Shown here piece after piece: positions 18,889-27,287 of a stretch of DNA of 64,000 nucleotides. The stretch comes from Isosphaeraceae bacterium (GTDB lineage Bacteria > Planctomycetota > Planctomycetia > Isosphaerales > Isosphaeraceae). The stretch is from the NCBI GenBank assembly GCA_026004735.1, contig BPJS01000001.1, positions 558,001-622,000 of the forward strand, written 5' to 3'. Position numbers and translations under genes: made by a program. Below the pieces are notes generated by a model, which had not been told where the DNA came from, made no database searches, and worked only from the letters and a program-made list of their open reading frames with translations. The stretch's first letter is position 1. Each line of letters opens with the position of its first letter.

Positions 18889-19398
18889 TCAGGCGCCCGC
18901 CGCCACCAGGTCCGGGACCGAGCCGACCCGAAGCGGATCCGGGTGGATCGAACGCACCAACGCGACTTCGTTGCAGGTCGGAAACAGCGGACACCGCACA
19001 CACTCATTCCAGATCTTGTGCGGAAGCTCGGCCTTGTCGACCCGGCGGTACCCCGCCTTCTCGAAAAACTCCGGCACGTAGGTCAGCGTGAAGACCGTGG
19101 CGATCTCCAGCTCACGCGCTGCCGCCCAACAGGCATCGACCAACTGGCGTCCCACCCCCCGCCCCTGGGCCGACTCAGCCACCGCCAGACACTTCAGCTC
19201 GGCCAGATCTTCCCAAAACACATGAATCGCCGCGCAGCCGATCACCTCGCCACGCTCGTCCTCGGCCACCACAAACTCGCGGATCGACTCATACAGCTCG
19301 CCCAGCGACCGGCGGATCATCAGCTTACGATCCGCAAATGTCCGAATCAGGTCGCAAATGGCGGGAACGTCTCCAACCCGAGCAGGGCGAATCTTCAA
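18889..19398 (-). CDS. GNAT N-acetyltransferase, ArgA-like (N-acetylglutamate synthase-related)
   Basis: About 169 residues, a single GNAT domain. It begins MKIRPARVGDVPAICDLI; the acetyl-CoA loop is ESAQGRGVGRQLV, with LKCLAVAE before it. The end holds IWNECVRCPLFPTC, a Cys-rich segment found in stand-alone ArgA-type acetyltransferases that make N-acetylglutamate for arginine synthesis. I set the start at TTG 19398, preceded by GGAGG at 8 bases; the longer ATG at 19488 falls between the -10 box and the transcription start of the promoter at 19491-19519, so it should not be translated. No other arg genes are nearby. Confidence 0.82.
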   Translation of the reverse strand: MKIRPARVGDVPAICDLIRTFADRKLMIRRSLGELYESIREFVVAEDERGEVIGCAAIHVFWEDLAELKCLAVAESAQGRGVGRQLVDACWAAARELEIATVFTLTYVPEFFEKAGYRRVDKAELPHKIWNECVRCPLFPTCNEVALVRSIHPDPLRVGSVPDLVAAGA

Positions 19399-19490
19399 TC
19401 CAGGAGCCTCCACACCCGGGCCGTTTTCGCCCGGGTCAAAAGAGAACGAACCTCCCAAGCACCACGCCAGAAGCCGAACTCGAATCACTT

Positions 19491-19519
19491 ATTCTAGGTT
19501 CTGCTAGGCCGTTATCCAA
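19491..19519 (-). promoter_or_regulatory. promoter of the ArgA-like gene
   Basis: On the minus strand TTGGAT (19519-19514), 17 bases, then TAGAAT (19496-19491). The predicted start of transcription is near 19484, leaving a leader of about 85 bases before the TTG at 19398. Confidence 0.5.
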
Positions 19520-19538
19520 TCCCAGTTTGTTCCTGGGA
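19520..19538. promoter_or_regulatory. inverted repeat abutting the -35 box
   Basis: TCCCAG-TTTGTTC-CTGGGA, 6 bp arms with a 7-base loop, directly next to the -35 hexamer at 19514-19519. It could be an operator for the acetyltransferase promoter or the terminator of the upstream phosphatase gene, whose stop is 158 bases away. An arginine-responsive site would be logical, but this is not an ARG-box match. Confidence 0.35.
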
Positions 19539-19696
19539 ATGGTCAAAACGCCGCTCCCGCCAGGTTGTGACAGACGGCCTGGGAAAAAGCGGAAGGCCGG
19601 ACCGGCTGCCCCATGGCCCGTGCCCTCCAGATTGATCGCGCGGCGCTGGAAGCCCTCCCGGCGGTTTATCGAGCCTGTGCCGGCCCTGCGGCCGCA

Positions 19697-20341
19697 TCAA
19701 CGAAGCGAGGCCGATGCCTCGGAAGCCACCTGCGCTTCCGGAGTGCCCTGGCCCCGCCGGGGCAGCACCCGCTCCCGATAGAACCGAGCCATCGACCGAT
19801 AGTCAGGCCCCTTGTCCACCTCACGCAGACCAAACGTCCGGGCGATCTCGTCGGTGGCCTGCTCCAGTGTCCAGCCGCAGTAGAGCATTCGGTAGGCCAT
19901 CTGGACCATCGACGCCCGGTTGATCCCATGGTGGCAGTGGAAGTAGACCGGCTGGTTGGCTGGGTCGGCCACTGCGGCCGCCGCCGCCTCCAGCTTGTCC
20001 ATCAGCGATTCCGCATCCACGAGACTGCGGTCGTCGACGATCGGAATATGAAGCCAGCGCACGCCGAGTTCGTCGGCCAACGCTTTTTCTCGAATGGCCA
20101 GCGGATGCGTCGGCCGATGAGCCAGCGCGACCACCGTCTTGATCCGATGATCGCGGATCAGACCGCGCATCGGCCAATCCTGCTGCCAGGCGCCCCGGTA
20201 AATCCGGCCCGGCTCGACCACCGCGAATTTGTCGGGCCAGATGTAGTCGTGGCCGTGCCGCCAGGCCTGCTGGCACGCCAGCGCCACGGCCGCAACGATC
20301 AGAATCCGGCGAATCCAACGATTGCGTACAAATCTGGCCAT
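19697..20341 (-). CDS. membrane-anchored dual-specificity/tyrosine phosphatase-like protein
   Basis: A 214-residue protein with a basic N-terminus and one hydrophobic helix (about residues 12-25, ILIVAAVALAC) followed by a phosphatase domain outside or facing the periplasm. The active-site loop is FHCHHGINRAS with nucleophile Cys136 and Arg142 (C-x5-R); Asp103/Asp104 in IVDDRSL are in place for the general acid. It resembles the bacterial dual-specificity phosphatases with the GRIYRGA segment near residue 45-51. The C-terminal 20 residues are Gly/Ala/Ser-rich. Substrate unknown. It is upstream of the ArgA-like gene on the same strand but probably a separate unit. Confidence 0.85.
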   Translation of the reverse strand: MARFVRNRWIRRILIVAAVALACQQAWRHGHDYIWPDKFAVVEPGRIYRGAWQQDWPMRGLIRDHRIKTVVALAHRPTHPLAIREKALADELGVRWLHIPIVDDRSLVDAESLMDKLEAAAAAVADPANQPVYFHCHHGINRASMVQMAYRMLYCGWTLEQATDEIARTFGLREVDKGPDYRSMARFYRERVLPRRGQGTPEAQVASEASASLR

Positions 20342-20591
20342 GCGGGCTCTCGCGGACGGAACGGCGCCGCCTTGGGTTTGGAGGGTGGGCGGCCGAGCGG
20401 CGGGACTCTAGCACCGCGCCGGGCACCGCACAAGGGCGCCCGGTCTCCTCCTCTCTCATACGCATCGGCCCGGAAGCCGGGTCGACTTGGGATTTCAGAA
20501 ACTCGGGGTCGTCAAAGTCGACGCAATCGCTACGATGCCGCCCGGACGGCTCCGAATCGCCTCGGAGGCAGTCCGAGGTTCGATCCCCTCG

Positions 20592-22172
20592 ATGTCGACG
20601 CGGCACGCCCTGTTCGCCCTGGTCATTCTTGGCTCGATCCTGCGGCTGGCGCTGGCCGCCGGGTTCGACCTAGGCCATGACGAGGCCTACCACCTGCTTT
20701 ACACCCGCCGCCCGGATTGGAGCTATGTCGATCATCCGCCAGCCGTCGCCGTGCTGGCGCAGCTCGGACGGTGGCTCTTCGAGCCGTGGTTGGGGGGCCG
20801 GCTTGGGCCGCGGTTGCCGTTTGTACTGCTCTTTGCGGTCTCGACGCTCCTGATGGCCCGCCTGGCCGCCCGGGTCTATGACGCTCGGGCTGGTCTGGCC
20901 GCTGCCTTTTGCCTCAACGCCGCGGGCTACTTCGGGCTGGCGGCGTCGAGCTTTATCTTGCCCGACGGCCCGTTGCTCTTCTTCTGGCTGCTGGCCCTCG
21001 ATGCCTACCTGACGGCCGTCGGCTCCGACGCCGCGCGGGACGGTCGGCTGGCGCCCTGGGTCGCCCTCGGTCTGGCGATCGGCGGCGCGTTGCTCAGCAA
21101 ATACCACGGCCTGCTTCTGCCGGTGGGCCTTGGCCTCCACTTGGTCACCGAGCCGACGACCCGCGGCTGGCTCCGCCGGCCCGGGCCGTACCTGGCGCTG
21201 GCGGTGGCCGGGATCGTTTTTGCGCCGGTCGTCGGCTGGAACGCCGCCCGTGGTTGGGTCTCGTTTGTCTATCAAGGTGGCCGTGCCGTGCCAGCCTCGT
21301 GGTGGCCGCGGCCCGACCGGTTTGCGATCGCGCTGGTGGGCCAGATCGTCTACACGCTGCCCTGGGTCTGGCTGGCTCTGGTCACCACGCTCGGCGGCCG
21401 ATCTGGCTCGGTTGGCGAGCGTTTCTTCCGCGTGCAGGCAGTCGTGCCGCTCTTGGTGTTCGGCCTGGTCGCCGCCTGGCAGCCGACGCTGCCTCACTGG
21501 GGCCTGATTGGACTGGTCCCGCTGATGGCGCCGGCCGGCCAGCGATGGGTGCTTGACCTTCAGACGCGACCGACGCCAGCGCGGCGCCGAGTGATCCTCT
21601 GGGCGGCGGTGCCTGTCCTGGCCGGAGCGTTGATCGTTGCCCACCAGCGCCTCGGCGTAATCCCGGCTGGTCTGCTAGCGCGGCTCGGTCTGGCACCCGC
21701 GGCCGACCCGACTCTCGAACCCTACGGCTGGGATCAAATCGCGCAAGCCCTGCGCCGGCTTGGCGCCGGCCAGTCACACAATTCGTACGTCTTCACCAGC
21801 CAGTGGTATCAGAGCGGCCAACTGGCCGCTGCGCTGGGTCCCGACGTGCCCGTGCTCTGCTACAGCGCTCGCAAGCCGGTCAGCTTCGCGACCTGGAGCG
21901 AGCCGGCGTCCTGGGTGGGCTGGGATGGGCTGCTTGTGGTCGTCGATCCGCGATCGACCGAGCCGGCGGCCTTCGAACCCTGGTTCGAGCGGATCGAGCC
22001 GCTAGGCACCGTGGCCGTCACACGGGGCGGCAGCGTCGTGCGGACCGCGCGGCTCTACCGCTGCGTCCGCCAGGTTCGCCCGTTTCCGTTCGCACAAGCC
22101 GAACTGTGGAGCACAGCGCATGACAACACCCCGGGCCGCCTCGCGGGTCACGATCCGAGGACGCTAAAATGA
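20592..22172 (+). CDS. GT39/ArnT-like membrane glycosyltransferase
   Basis: About 526 residues when begun at ATG 20592 (MSTRHALFALVILG), the start that places the first membrane helix at the N-terminus; in-frame ATGs at 20487 and 20535 add polar residues and have no better ribosome site. The catalytic loop has FDLGHDEAYHLLYTRRPDW and SYVDHPPAVAVLAQ, the acidic motif and HPP motif of ArnT/PMT GT-C enzymes. About ten hydrophobic segments and a soluble C-terminal domain (SQWYQSGQLAAALG) follow. It is the third such enzyme in 8 kb and overlaps the diadenylate-cyclase-like gene by ATGA (22169-22172). Confidence 0.85.
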   Translation: MSTRHALFALVILGSILRLALAAGFDLGHDEAYHLLYTRRPDWSYVDHPPAVAVLAQLGRWLFEPWLGGRLGPRLPFVLLFAVSTLLMARLAARVYDARAGLAAAFCLNAAGYFGLAASSFILPDGPLLFFWLLALDAYLTAVGSDAARDGRLAPWVALGLAIGGALLSKYHGLLLPVGLGLHLVTEPTTRGWLRRPGPYLALAVAGIVFAPVVGWNAARGWVSFVYQGGRAVPASWWPRPDRFAIALVGQIVYTLPWVWLALVTTLGGRSGSVGERFFRVQAVVPLLVFGLVAAWQPTLPHWGLIGLVPLMAPAGQRWVLDLQTRPTPARRRVILWAAVPVLAGALIVAHQRLGVIPAGLLARLGLAPAADPTLEPYGWDQIAQALRRLGAGQSHNSYVFTSQWYQSGQLAAALGPDVPVLCYSARKPVSFATWSEPASWVGWDGLLVVVDPRSTEPAAFEPWFERIEPLGTVAVTRGGSVVRTARLYRCVRQVRPFPFAQAELWSTAHDNTPGRLAGHDPRTLK

Positions 22173-23635
22173 CAGCCACACTTCCCCCGCATCCGGCCCC
22201 CGCATCCGACGGCCCATCACGCCGGCCAGGAGAGCACGTTGTGGCGACCGCCGACCGTCCCAGGCCGCCGTCGTCTCGCGTCGTTGGGCTCTACCAATTG
22301 CTGATGCGCCGGTATCTCGAACACTTCTTCCCGGATGCCACGATCGAACCGGCCAGCGACCGGAGCTTCATCGAACTCGAGCAGCCAGGCCGGCGGTCCA
22401 TCTTCCGCGTCCAGGACGACCCGGTCGGCATCGGCCTCGAAATCGAGTTGTTTCGCACGCGCTACCTGATGATGCCGGGCAGCCCCAGCCCGTTTCTGCC
22501 CAGCGAGCGGCGGCTGGTCCGCTCGATCCTTCGCGTGCTCGAACGGCGCTACTCGGCCATTTACGACGTCCACTCGGCCGAACTCGCCCCCGTCTTGCAG
22601 TCGGAGGCCGAGGATCAGATCGTCGCCGAATATCTCGCCACGCCCCACCCCCATCGTTTGCCGATTGCCCTCGAGGCCCTCCGCGGCGCGGCGCTTTCGA
22701 CCTTTGAAAACCGCCGGGTTTCCACCGGCGCCTTGCTGCTCGGGACGCCCCGCGACCCGGCCCATCCCGAGCGGATCAATCCCCCCGGCGCGCCCAGCTA
22801 CGGAATTCGCCTCTCGGCCATCAAGAGCTTCCATCGCATCTGCGACGGCCTGCGCACGGTCTACATCGTCGATCAGGCCGGCGATATCGCCTGGCCGGTC
22901 GACATCGCACGCTGGGCCGAGGCGGTGCAGGGCGCCGATCCGCTGCCGGTCCCATGCCCACGCGCTTACGTCCCCCACGCCCGCGCCACCCGCTCCGGCG
23001 ACCACGTCGTCGTCTTGCTCACCCCCGCCCAGCAGATCAAGGTCTTCGCCCACGGCCGGCTCCGCTTCACCTACGGCGACGCCCGCTGGCGGTTGCTCGA
23101 CATCCCCAGCAAGTTCGACGCCTGGCGCCAGGCCGTCGGCACCACCGAGCCCCGCAACCTCGCCGACCGTATCTTCCGCGCTGCCCTCAACCTCGCCGAA
23201 GACCGCCACGGTGCCCTCTTCGTCCTGCTCCGCGAACCCGAACGCAGCCTCAACCTGCTCGTCGCCCCCGGCGACCAGATCCTCGCCGAAATCGCTGCCG
23301 ACGACCCGCTCGACCCCGAAAACCTCTCCCCGCGACTGGCCAAGCGCTCCCTCCACCATCTGGCCCGCGGCCAGACGATCGCCGACCTCGACGACGCCGT
23401 GCTCGAAGCCTTTGCCGGAATCGACGGTGCGGTCGTCACCGATCACCGCGGCCGCCTCCTCTCCTTCGGTGCCATCCTCCGCCTGACACCCGAAACGATG
23501 AGCGCCCGCCGCGCCGTCGAAGGCGCACGCACCACCGCCGCACTCGCCGCCAGCCACCACGGTCCCGTGCTCAAGGTCAGCGAGGACGGCGTCCTGACCA
23601 TGTTCCTGGCCGGCCGCCGCGTCTGGGAACTGTGA
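22169..23635 (+). CDS. protein with a diadenylate-cyclase-like (DAC/DisA_N) C-terminal domain, active site degenerate
   Basis: A 488-residue soluble protein. The last 150 residues align by eye with the DAC domain of DisA/CdaA: GALFVLLREPE (first strand), IDGAVVTDHRGRLLSFGAIL with the DGA motif near residues 419-421, then EGARTTAALAASHHGPVLKVSEDG (near 451-474) corresponding to GTRHRxA...VSE, and LTMFLAGRRVWEL at the end. The RHR of active cyclases is RTT here. The N-terminal 300 residues resemble no domain I can name firmly; DACNV-type sensor domains are a candidate. The gene is translationally coupled to the upstream glycosyltransferase. It may be an inactive sensor or an enzyme of altered specificity. 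Confidence 0.7.
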   Translation: MTATLPPHPAPASDGPSRRPGEHVVATADRPRPPSSRVVGLYQLLMRRYLEHFFPDATIEPASDRSFIELEQPGRRSIFRVQDDPVGIGLEIELFRTRYLMMPGSPSPFLPSERRLVRSILRVLERRYSAIYDVHSAELAPVLQSEAEDQIVAEYLATPHPHRLPIALEALRGAALSTFENRRVSTGALLLGTPRDPAHPERINPPGAPSYGIRLSAIKSFHRICDGLRTVYIVDQAGDIAWPVDIARWAEAVQGADPLPVPCPRAYVPHARATRSGDHVVVLLTPAQQIKVFAHGRLRFTYGDARWRLLDIPSKFDAWRQAVGTTEPRNLADRIFRAALNLAEDRHGALFVLLREPERSLNLLVAPGDQILAEIAADDPLDPENLSPRLAKRSLHHLARGQTIADLDDAVLEAFAGIDGAVVTDHRGRLLSFGAILRLTPETMSARRAVEGARTTAALAASHHGPVLKVSEDGVLTMFLAGRRVWEL

Positions 23636-23912
23636 ACGCCCCGCCCAGCCCCTGCGCCTGCGCCTACCTTTCTCTTGCAGGACTAAGCTGGCTCGGCCAC
23701 TCGCTTGGATGCGCCATCTCCCGGTCTGGCATGCCTCCCGGCTCCTGCCGTTCCACGCCTCGGCAGCCCTGCGAAGCGAAACGACCGATCGGCGCACTCC
23801 GACTTCGAATCCCAACGCGCCAAGATGGCTGCTTGTGTCCGGTTGGCCGACTTTCAGGCCGCGGCTCCGCGACCCAGCGAGCGCCCGAGCCGAACGGAGC
23901 GTCTCCGCCGGC

Positions 23913-24968
23913 TCAGAACCGGTCCATCAGTGCCGAGAGGACTTCTGGCCCTGGCCGCAGGGCCGCGTCGTCGAGAAAGGCGAGCGGCGTTTCGACCAGG
24001 TGTTGTTGCTCGACGTAGTCCGGACGGTCCGGATCGGCGTAGATCAGGCCGGTCACAAACTCGTCGTTGGCATGGCTCTCCCACAGCAGCCGCACCGCGC
24101 CGGCGCGGTCGCGGACGTCATGCTCCTCGTGGTGCAGCGCGCGGAGCGTGATGATCGAGCCGTCGTGGAGCGTGACCTGCCGCGACTGGCCCGGCTCCTG
24201 CTCGATGGCGATTTCCTCGCGGCGCTCGATCAGCCCAATCTCGTGGAGCGGCTCCTCGTGCTCCTTGGCCCAATCCCAGCTCTTGGTCGAGCCGACAAAG
24301 TCGTTGAACGTCACGCACGGGCTGATAATGTCCAGCAGCGCCAGGCCGCGATGGTGCAGGGCGGCTTTCAAGAGCGGCACCAACTGCTTCCGGTCGCCGG
24401 CAAACGACCGCGCCACAAAGGTCGCCCCCGCGGCAATCGCTTCCAGGCACAGATCAAAGGGCGGCGTCGGGTTGGTCTCGCCACCGGGCCGCCGCAAGGG
24501 GGCGTTCAGGTCGGCCGTCGCCGAAAACTGACCCTTGGTCAATCCGTAGCAGCCGTTGTTTTCGACCAGATAGACGATCGGCACGTTGCGGCGACAGGCG
24601 TGCTTGAACTGGCCCAGACCGATGTTTGCCGTGTCGCCATCGCCGCTGATACCCAGGATCGTCAGCCACCGGTTGGCCAGCGCGGCCCCCGTCGCTACCG
24701 ACGGCATCCGCCCATGCAGACTGTTGAACCCGTGGCTGTACTGGAGAAAGTACGCCGGCGTCTTGCTCGAACAGCCGATCCCGCTGATCTTGACCGTCCG
24801 GTAGGGATTCAGCCCGACCTGCTTGCAGGCATCGATCAGCGCGCTGGTGATGCTGTTGTGGCCGCAGCCCTTGCAGAGCGTCGAGGCCGAACCCTGATAG
24901 GCTAACACCGGCAACGCAAACGGCTCGCGCCCCGGTTCCCGCACCATAACCGTCGCTTCGGCAGCCAT
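23913..24968 (-). CDS. korB: 2-oxoacid:ferredoxin oxidoreductase subunit beta
   Basis: The TPP-binding subunit, about 351 residues from ATG 24968 (GTG 25031 would add 21). Visible: CKGCGHNSITSAL near the N-terminus, GIGCSSKTP, the TPP-Mg motif GDGDTANIGLGQ and NNGCYGLTKGQFSATA. These are features of 2-oxoglutarate (KorB) rather than pyruvate oxidoreductases, and the alpha subunit is adjacent upstream, so 2-oxoglutarate is the likely substrate. The enzyme oxidatively decarboxylates the oxoacid to acyl-CoA with ferredoxin as acceptor. The C-terminal 60 residues beyond the domain (PDRPDYVEQQHLVETPLAFL) are also common in the family. Confidence 0.93.
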   Translation of the reverse strand: MAAEATVMVREPGREPFALPVLAYQGSASTLCKGCGHNSITSALIDACKQVGLNPYRTVKISGIGCSSKTPAYFLQYSHGFNSLHGRMPSVATGAALANRWLTILGISGDGDTANIGLGQFKHACRRNVPIVYLVENNGCYGLTKGQFSATADLNAPLRRPGGETNPTPPFDLCLEAIAAGATFVARSFAGDRKQLVPLLKAALHHRGLALLDIISPCVTFNDFVGSTKSWDWAKEHEEPLHEIGLIERREEIAIEQEPGQSRQVTLHDGSIITLRALHHEEHDVRDRAGAVRLLWESHANDEFVTGLIYADPDRPDYVEQQHLVETPLAFLDDAALRPGPEVLSALMDRF

Positions 24969-25087
24969 CGAAAGAGTCCCGGACGAAGTGAGGTGTTTCG
25001 ACCAGAAAACCGATCTCGAAGGAGAGATCACTAGCCAGAGATCCGCCAGCCGCCAAACCGTCTCAAGAAACGCCCGGTCCGGCCGCC

Positions 25088-27085
25088 CTACTCCGCACTC
25101 GGGCCGGTCGGCGCGCCGGGCGCACCGGCCGCGCCTTGGGGGACGCTCGTGCCTCCCACGCCCATCGCTCCGTGGTCGCCTGCGTGCAGCGCCGAGTCGG
25201 GCGTCAGGTCGGAGATCAGCGGCCGCTCCCGATCCAGGATCGGCCGCGCGATCGCCGAGGCCGGGATCGGTGTTCCGTCGTAGTGCAAAACGGGAATCAG
25301 CCGCGGAATCAGATGGCCTTCCAGCGTCCCATGAAGCAGAAAGCCTACCTGTCCGTCTCGGTTCTGCTCGACGACGTAGACCCGCTCGTGCCGGCCTACG
25401 AAGCCCGCCACGGCTTCATCCACCGGCAGCGCCAGGATCCGGCAATAGTCGGTCTCGACGCCCGCCTCGCGGAGCTGATCGCGGGCCTCGACCACCGCCC
25501 AATGGCTCGTTCCGTAGGCAATAATCCCGACCGCGTGGCCCGCCTCCTCGATCACCGGCTTCGGCAGCCGGCCCCGCGCCGTCTCCAGCTTCCGCGCCAG
25601 CCGGTCGATGTTGCGCTTCCAATCGTCGGGCCGCTCGCTGTAGCCCGACTTCTCGTTGTGGCCCGTGCCCCGCGTGAAATAAGCCGCCAGCGGATGCTCC
25701 GTGCCCGGCAGCGTCCGATAGCAGACGCCATCCCCGTCGACATCCTTGTACCGCTCGAACGCCCCCAACCGCTCCAGATCGGCTGCGCTGAGCACCTTGC
25801 CTCGACTCAGCGGACGGCTCGGATACGCAAACCGCGGACTCATCCACAAATTCATCCCCAGGTCGAGATCGGTCGCCACGAAGACCGGCGTCTGAAACTC
25901 CTGCGCCAGATCAAGCGCCTCGATCGTCATCTCGAAGCATTCGGCCACCGAGCCGGGGATCAACACCACGTGGCGGCAATCTCCGTGGCCGAGCAGGTGC
26001 AGTTTGAGGATATCGCCCTGGTTGGTTCGCGTCGGCAAGCCCGTGCTCGGCCCCATGCGTTCGACGTCGATGATGACGACCGGAATCTCGGCGAAGTAAG
26101 CCAGCCCCACGAACTCGGCCATCAACGAGATCCCCGGGCCGCTGGTCGCCGTGATGGCGCGCGCTCCGGCCCAGCCGGCGCCGACCGCCATCCCGATCGC
26201 CGCCAGCTCGTCCTCGGCTTGCACGATCGCGAACGTCGCCTTGCCATCCGCGCTGAGCCGATGATCCTTGAGCAGATCCTCGGCATACTCAGCCAGGCTG
26301 CTCGAAGGCGTGATCGGATACCAGGTCAGCACACTCGCCCCGCCAAACAAAACACCCAGAGCGCAGGCCTGGTTGCCCTCGATCAGGATCGTTCCGGCGG
26401 TCTGATCCTGCCGCTCGACCCGAACCGGTAGCGGCGGCAAATGTTCCTCGGCCCAGGCAAAGCCCGCTTCGGCCGCCCGGATGTTCGGCTCGGCGGCCTT
26501 CGCCTTACGGCCCGGAAACTGACGCCGAATCGCCCCCCGAACCTCCTCCAACCCGATTCCGCAAGCCGATGCCACCACCCCCACATACACCATGTTGACA
26601 ACCTTGCGCAGCTTGTCCCGATACGACGGATCGCCGGCTACCGGCGGATAGGCCTCTTCGGCCAGCCGCGCACACGGCACCGCGAACAGGTCGACGTCGT
26701 CGCGCAGACCAGCCAGCGGCGTCTTGAGATCGTCTCGGTGAAACACAACGCACCCTGGCCGGGCCGACCTCAGATCGTCGGCCGCCGTCTGGTCGTTCAT
26801 CAGGACCAGCACATCCGGATCGTCGCGGAAGCCCACATAACCCCGCCGGCTGGCCCGCACCAGAAACCAGGTCGGCAACCCCTCAATGTTCGACGGAAAG
26901 ATATTCTTGGCCGCCGCGGGGATCCCCATCGCGTGCAAGGCCCGAACCAACACCAGATTGGCCGACTGGCTGCCCGAGCCATTGACCGTGGCAACCCGGA
27001 TCGCCAGATCATCCAATATCGGACGACTGGGCGGAGACGGCCGACGCGCACCCGCGCGCGGCTCGGCGATCGGTGCGGACGCCAT
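25088..27085 (-). CDS. korA: 2-oxoacid:ferredoxin oxidoreductase subunit alpha (gamma-alpha fusion)
   Basis: About 665 residues from ATG 27085; a GTG at 27223 would add 46 unconserved residues. It fuses an N-terminal gamma domain (VNGSGSQSANLVLVRALHAMGI, VMNDQ-type segment VLMNDQTAADDL) to the pyrimidine-binding alpha domain (EGNQACALGVLFGG, TATSGPGISLMAEFVGLA, PTRTNQGDILKLHLLGHGD) and a C-terminal transketolase-like domain (VEARDQLREAGVETDYCRILALP). This is the usual KorA arrangement. The beta gene follows 119 bases downstream on the same strand. The last 35 residues are a low-complexity Gly/Ala/Pro tail. Works in the cytoplasm on 2-oxoglutarate, inferred from the pair. Confidence 0.93.
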   Translation of the reverse strand: MASAPIAEPRAGARRPSPPSRPILDDLAIRVATVNGSGSQSANLVLVRALHAMGIPAAAKNIFPSNIEGLPTWFLVRASRRGYVGFRDDPDVLVLMNDQTAADDLRSARPGCVVFHRDDLKTPLAGLRDDVDLFAVPCARLAEEAYPPVAGDPSYRDKLRKVVNMVYVGVVASACGIGLEEVRGAIRRQFPGRKAKAAEPNIRAAEAGFAWAEEHLPPLPVRVERQDQTAGTILIEGNQACALGVLFGGASVLTWYPITPSSSLAEYAEDLLKDHRLSADGKATFAIVQAEDELAAIGMAVGAGWAGARAITATSGPGISLMAEFVGLAYFAEIPVVIIDVERMGPSTGLPTRTNQGDILKLHLLGHGDCRHVVLIPGSVAECFEMTIEALDLAQEFQTPVFVATDLDLGMNLWMSPRFAYPSRPLSRGKVLSAADLERLGAFERYKDVDGDGVCYRTLPGTEHPLAAYFTRGTGHNEKSGYSERPDDWKRNIDRLARKLETARGRLPKPVIEEAGHAVGIIAYGTSHWAVVEARDQLREAGVETDYCRILALPVDEAVAGFVGRHERVYVVEQNRDGQVGFLLHGTLEGHLIPRLIPVLHYDGTPIPASAIARPILDRERPLISDLTPDSALHAGDHGAMGVGGTSVPQGAAGAPGAPTGPSAE

Positions 27086-27287
27086 AATGCTTTCTGGCCT
27101 CGTCAGGGAGAGTGACGTCGGCCGGGCCTGCCCATGGCCTCGCTTGCCGGCGGCCGATCCCAACTCGTCCACCGTACCCCACGCGCCCGGCTTCGACGGA
27201 TACCCGTTCGGCCATGCGACCATGACCTATTTCAAGTCGAACACATCCTCCCCCCCCGTGCAACTTCGTGCATAATCTCACAATCCC

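Noticed and set aside
19532-19610. A 23-codon frame with GGAGG upstream between the phosphatase and acetyltransferase genes
   Set aside because: Too short to judge, and it has no conservation evidence; a ribosome-site-like GGAGG is common by chance in this composition.
22217-23815. A 532-codon minus-strand frame opposite the DAC-like gene
   Set aside because: Gly/Ala/Val/Glu-rich shadow with no motif; the plus-strand frame has coherent domain structure and ATGA coupling.
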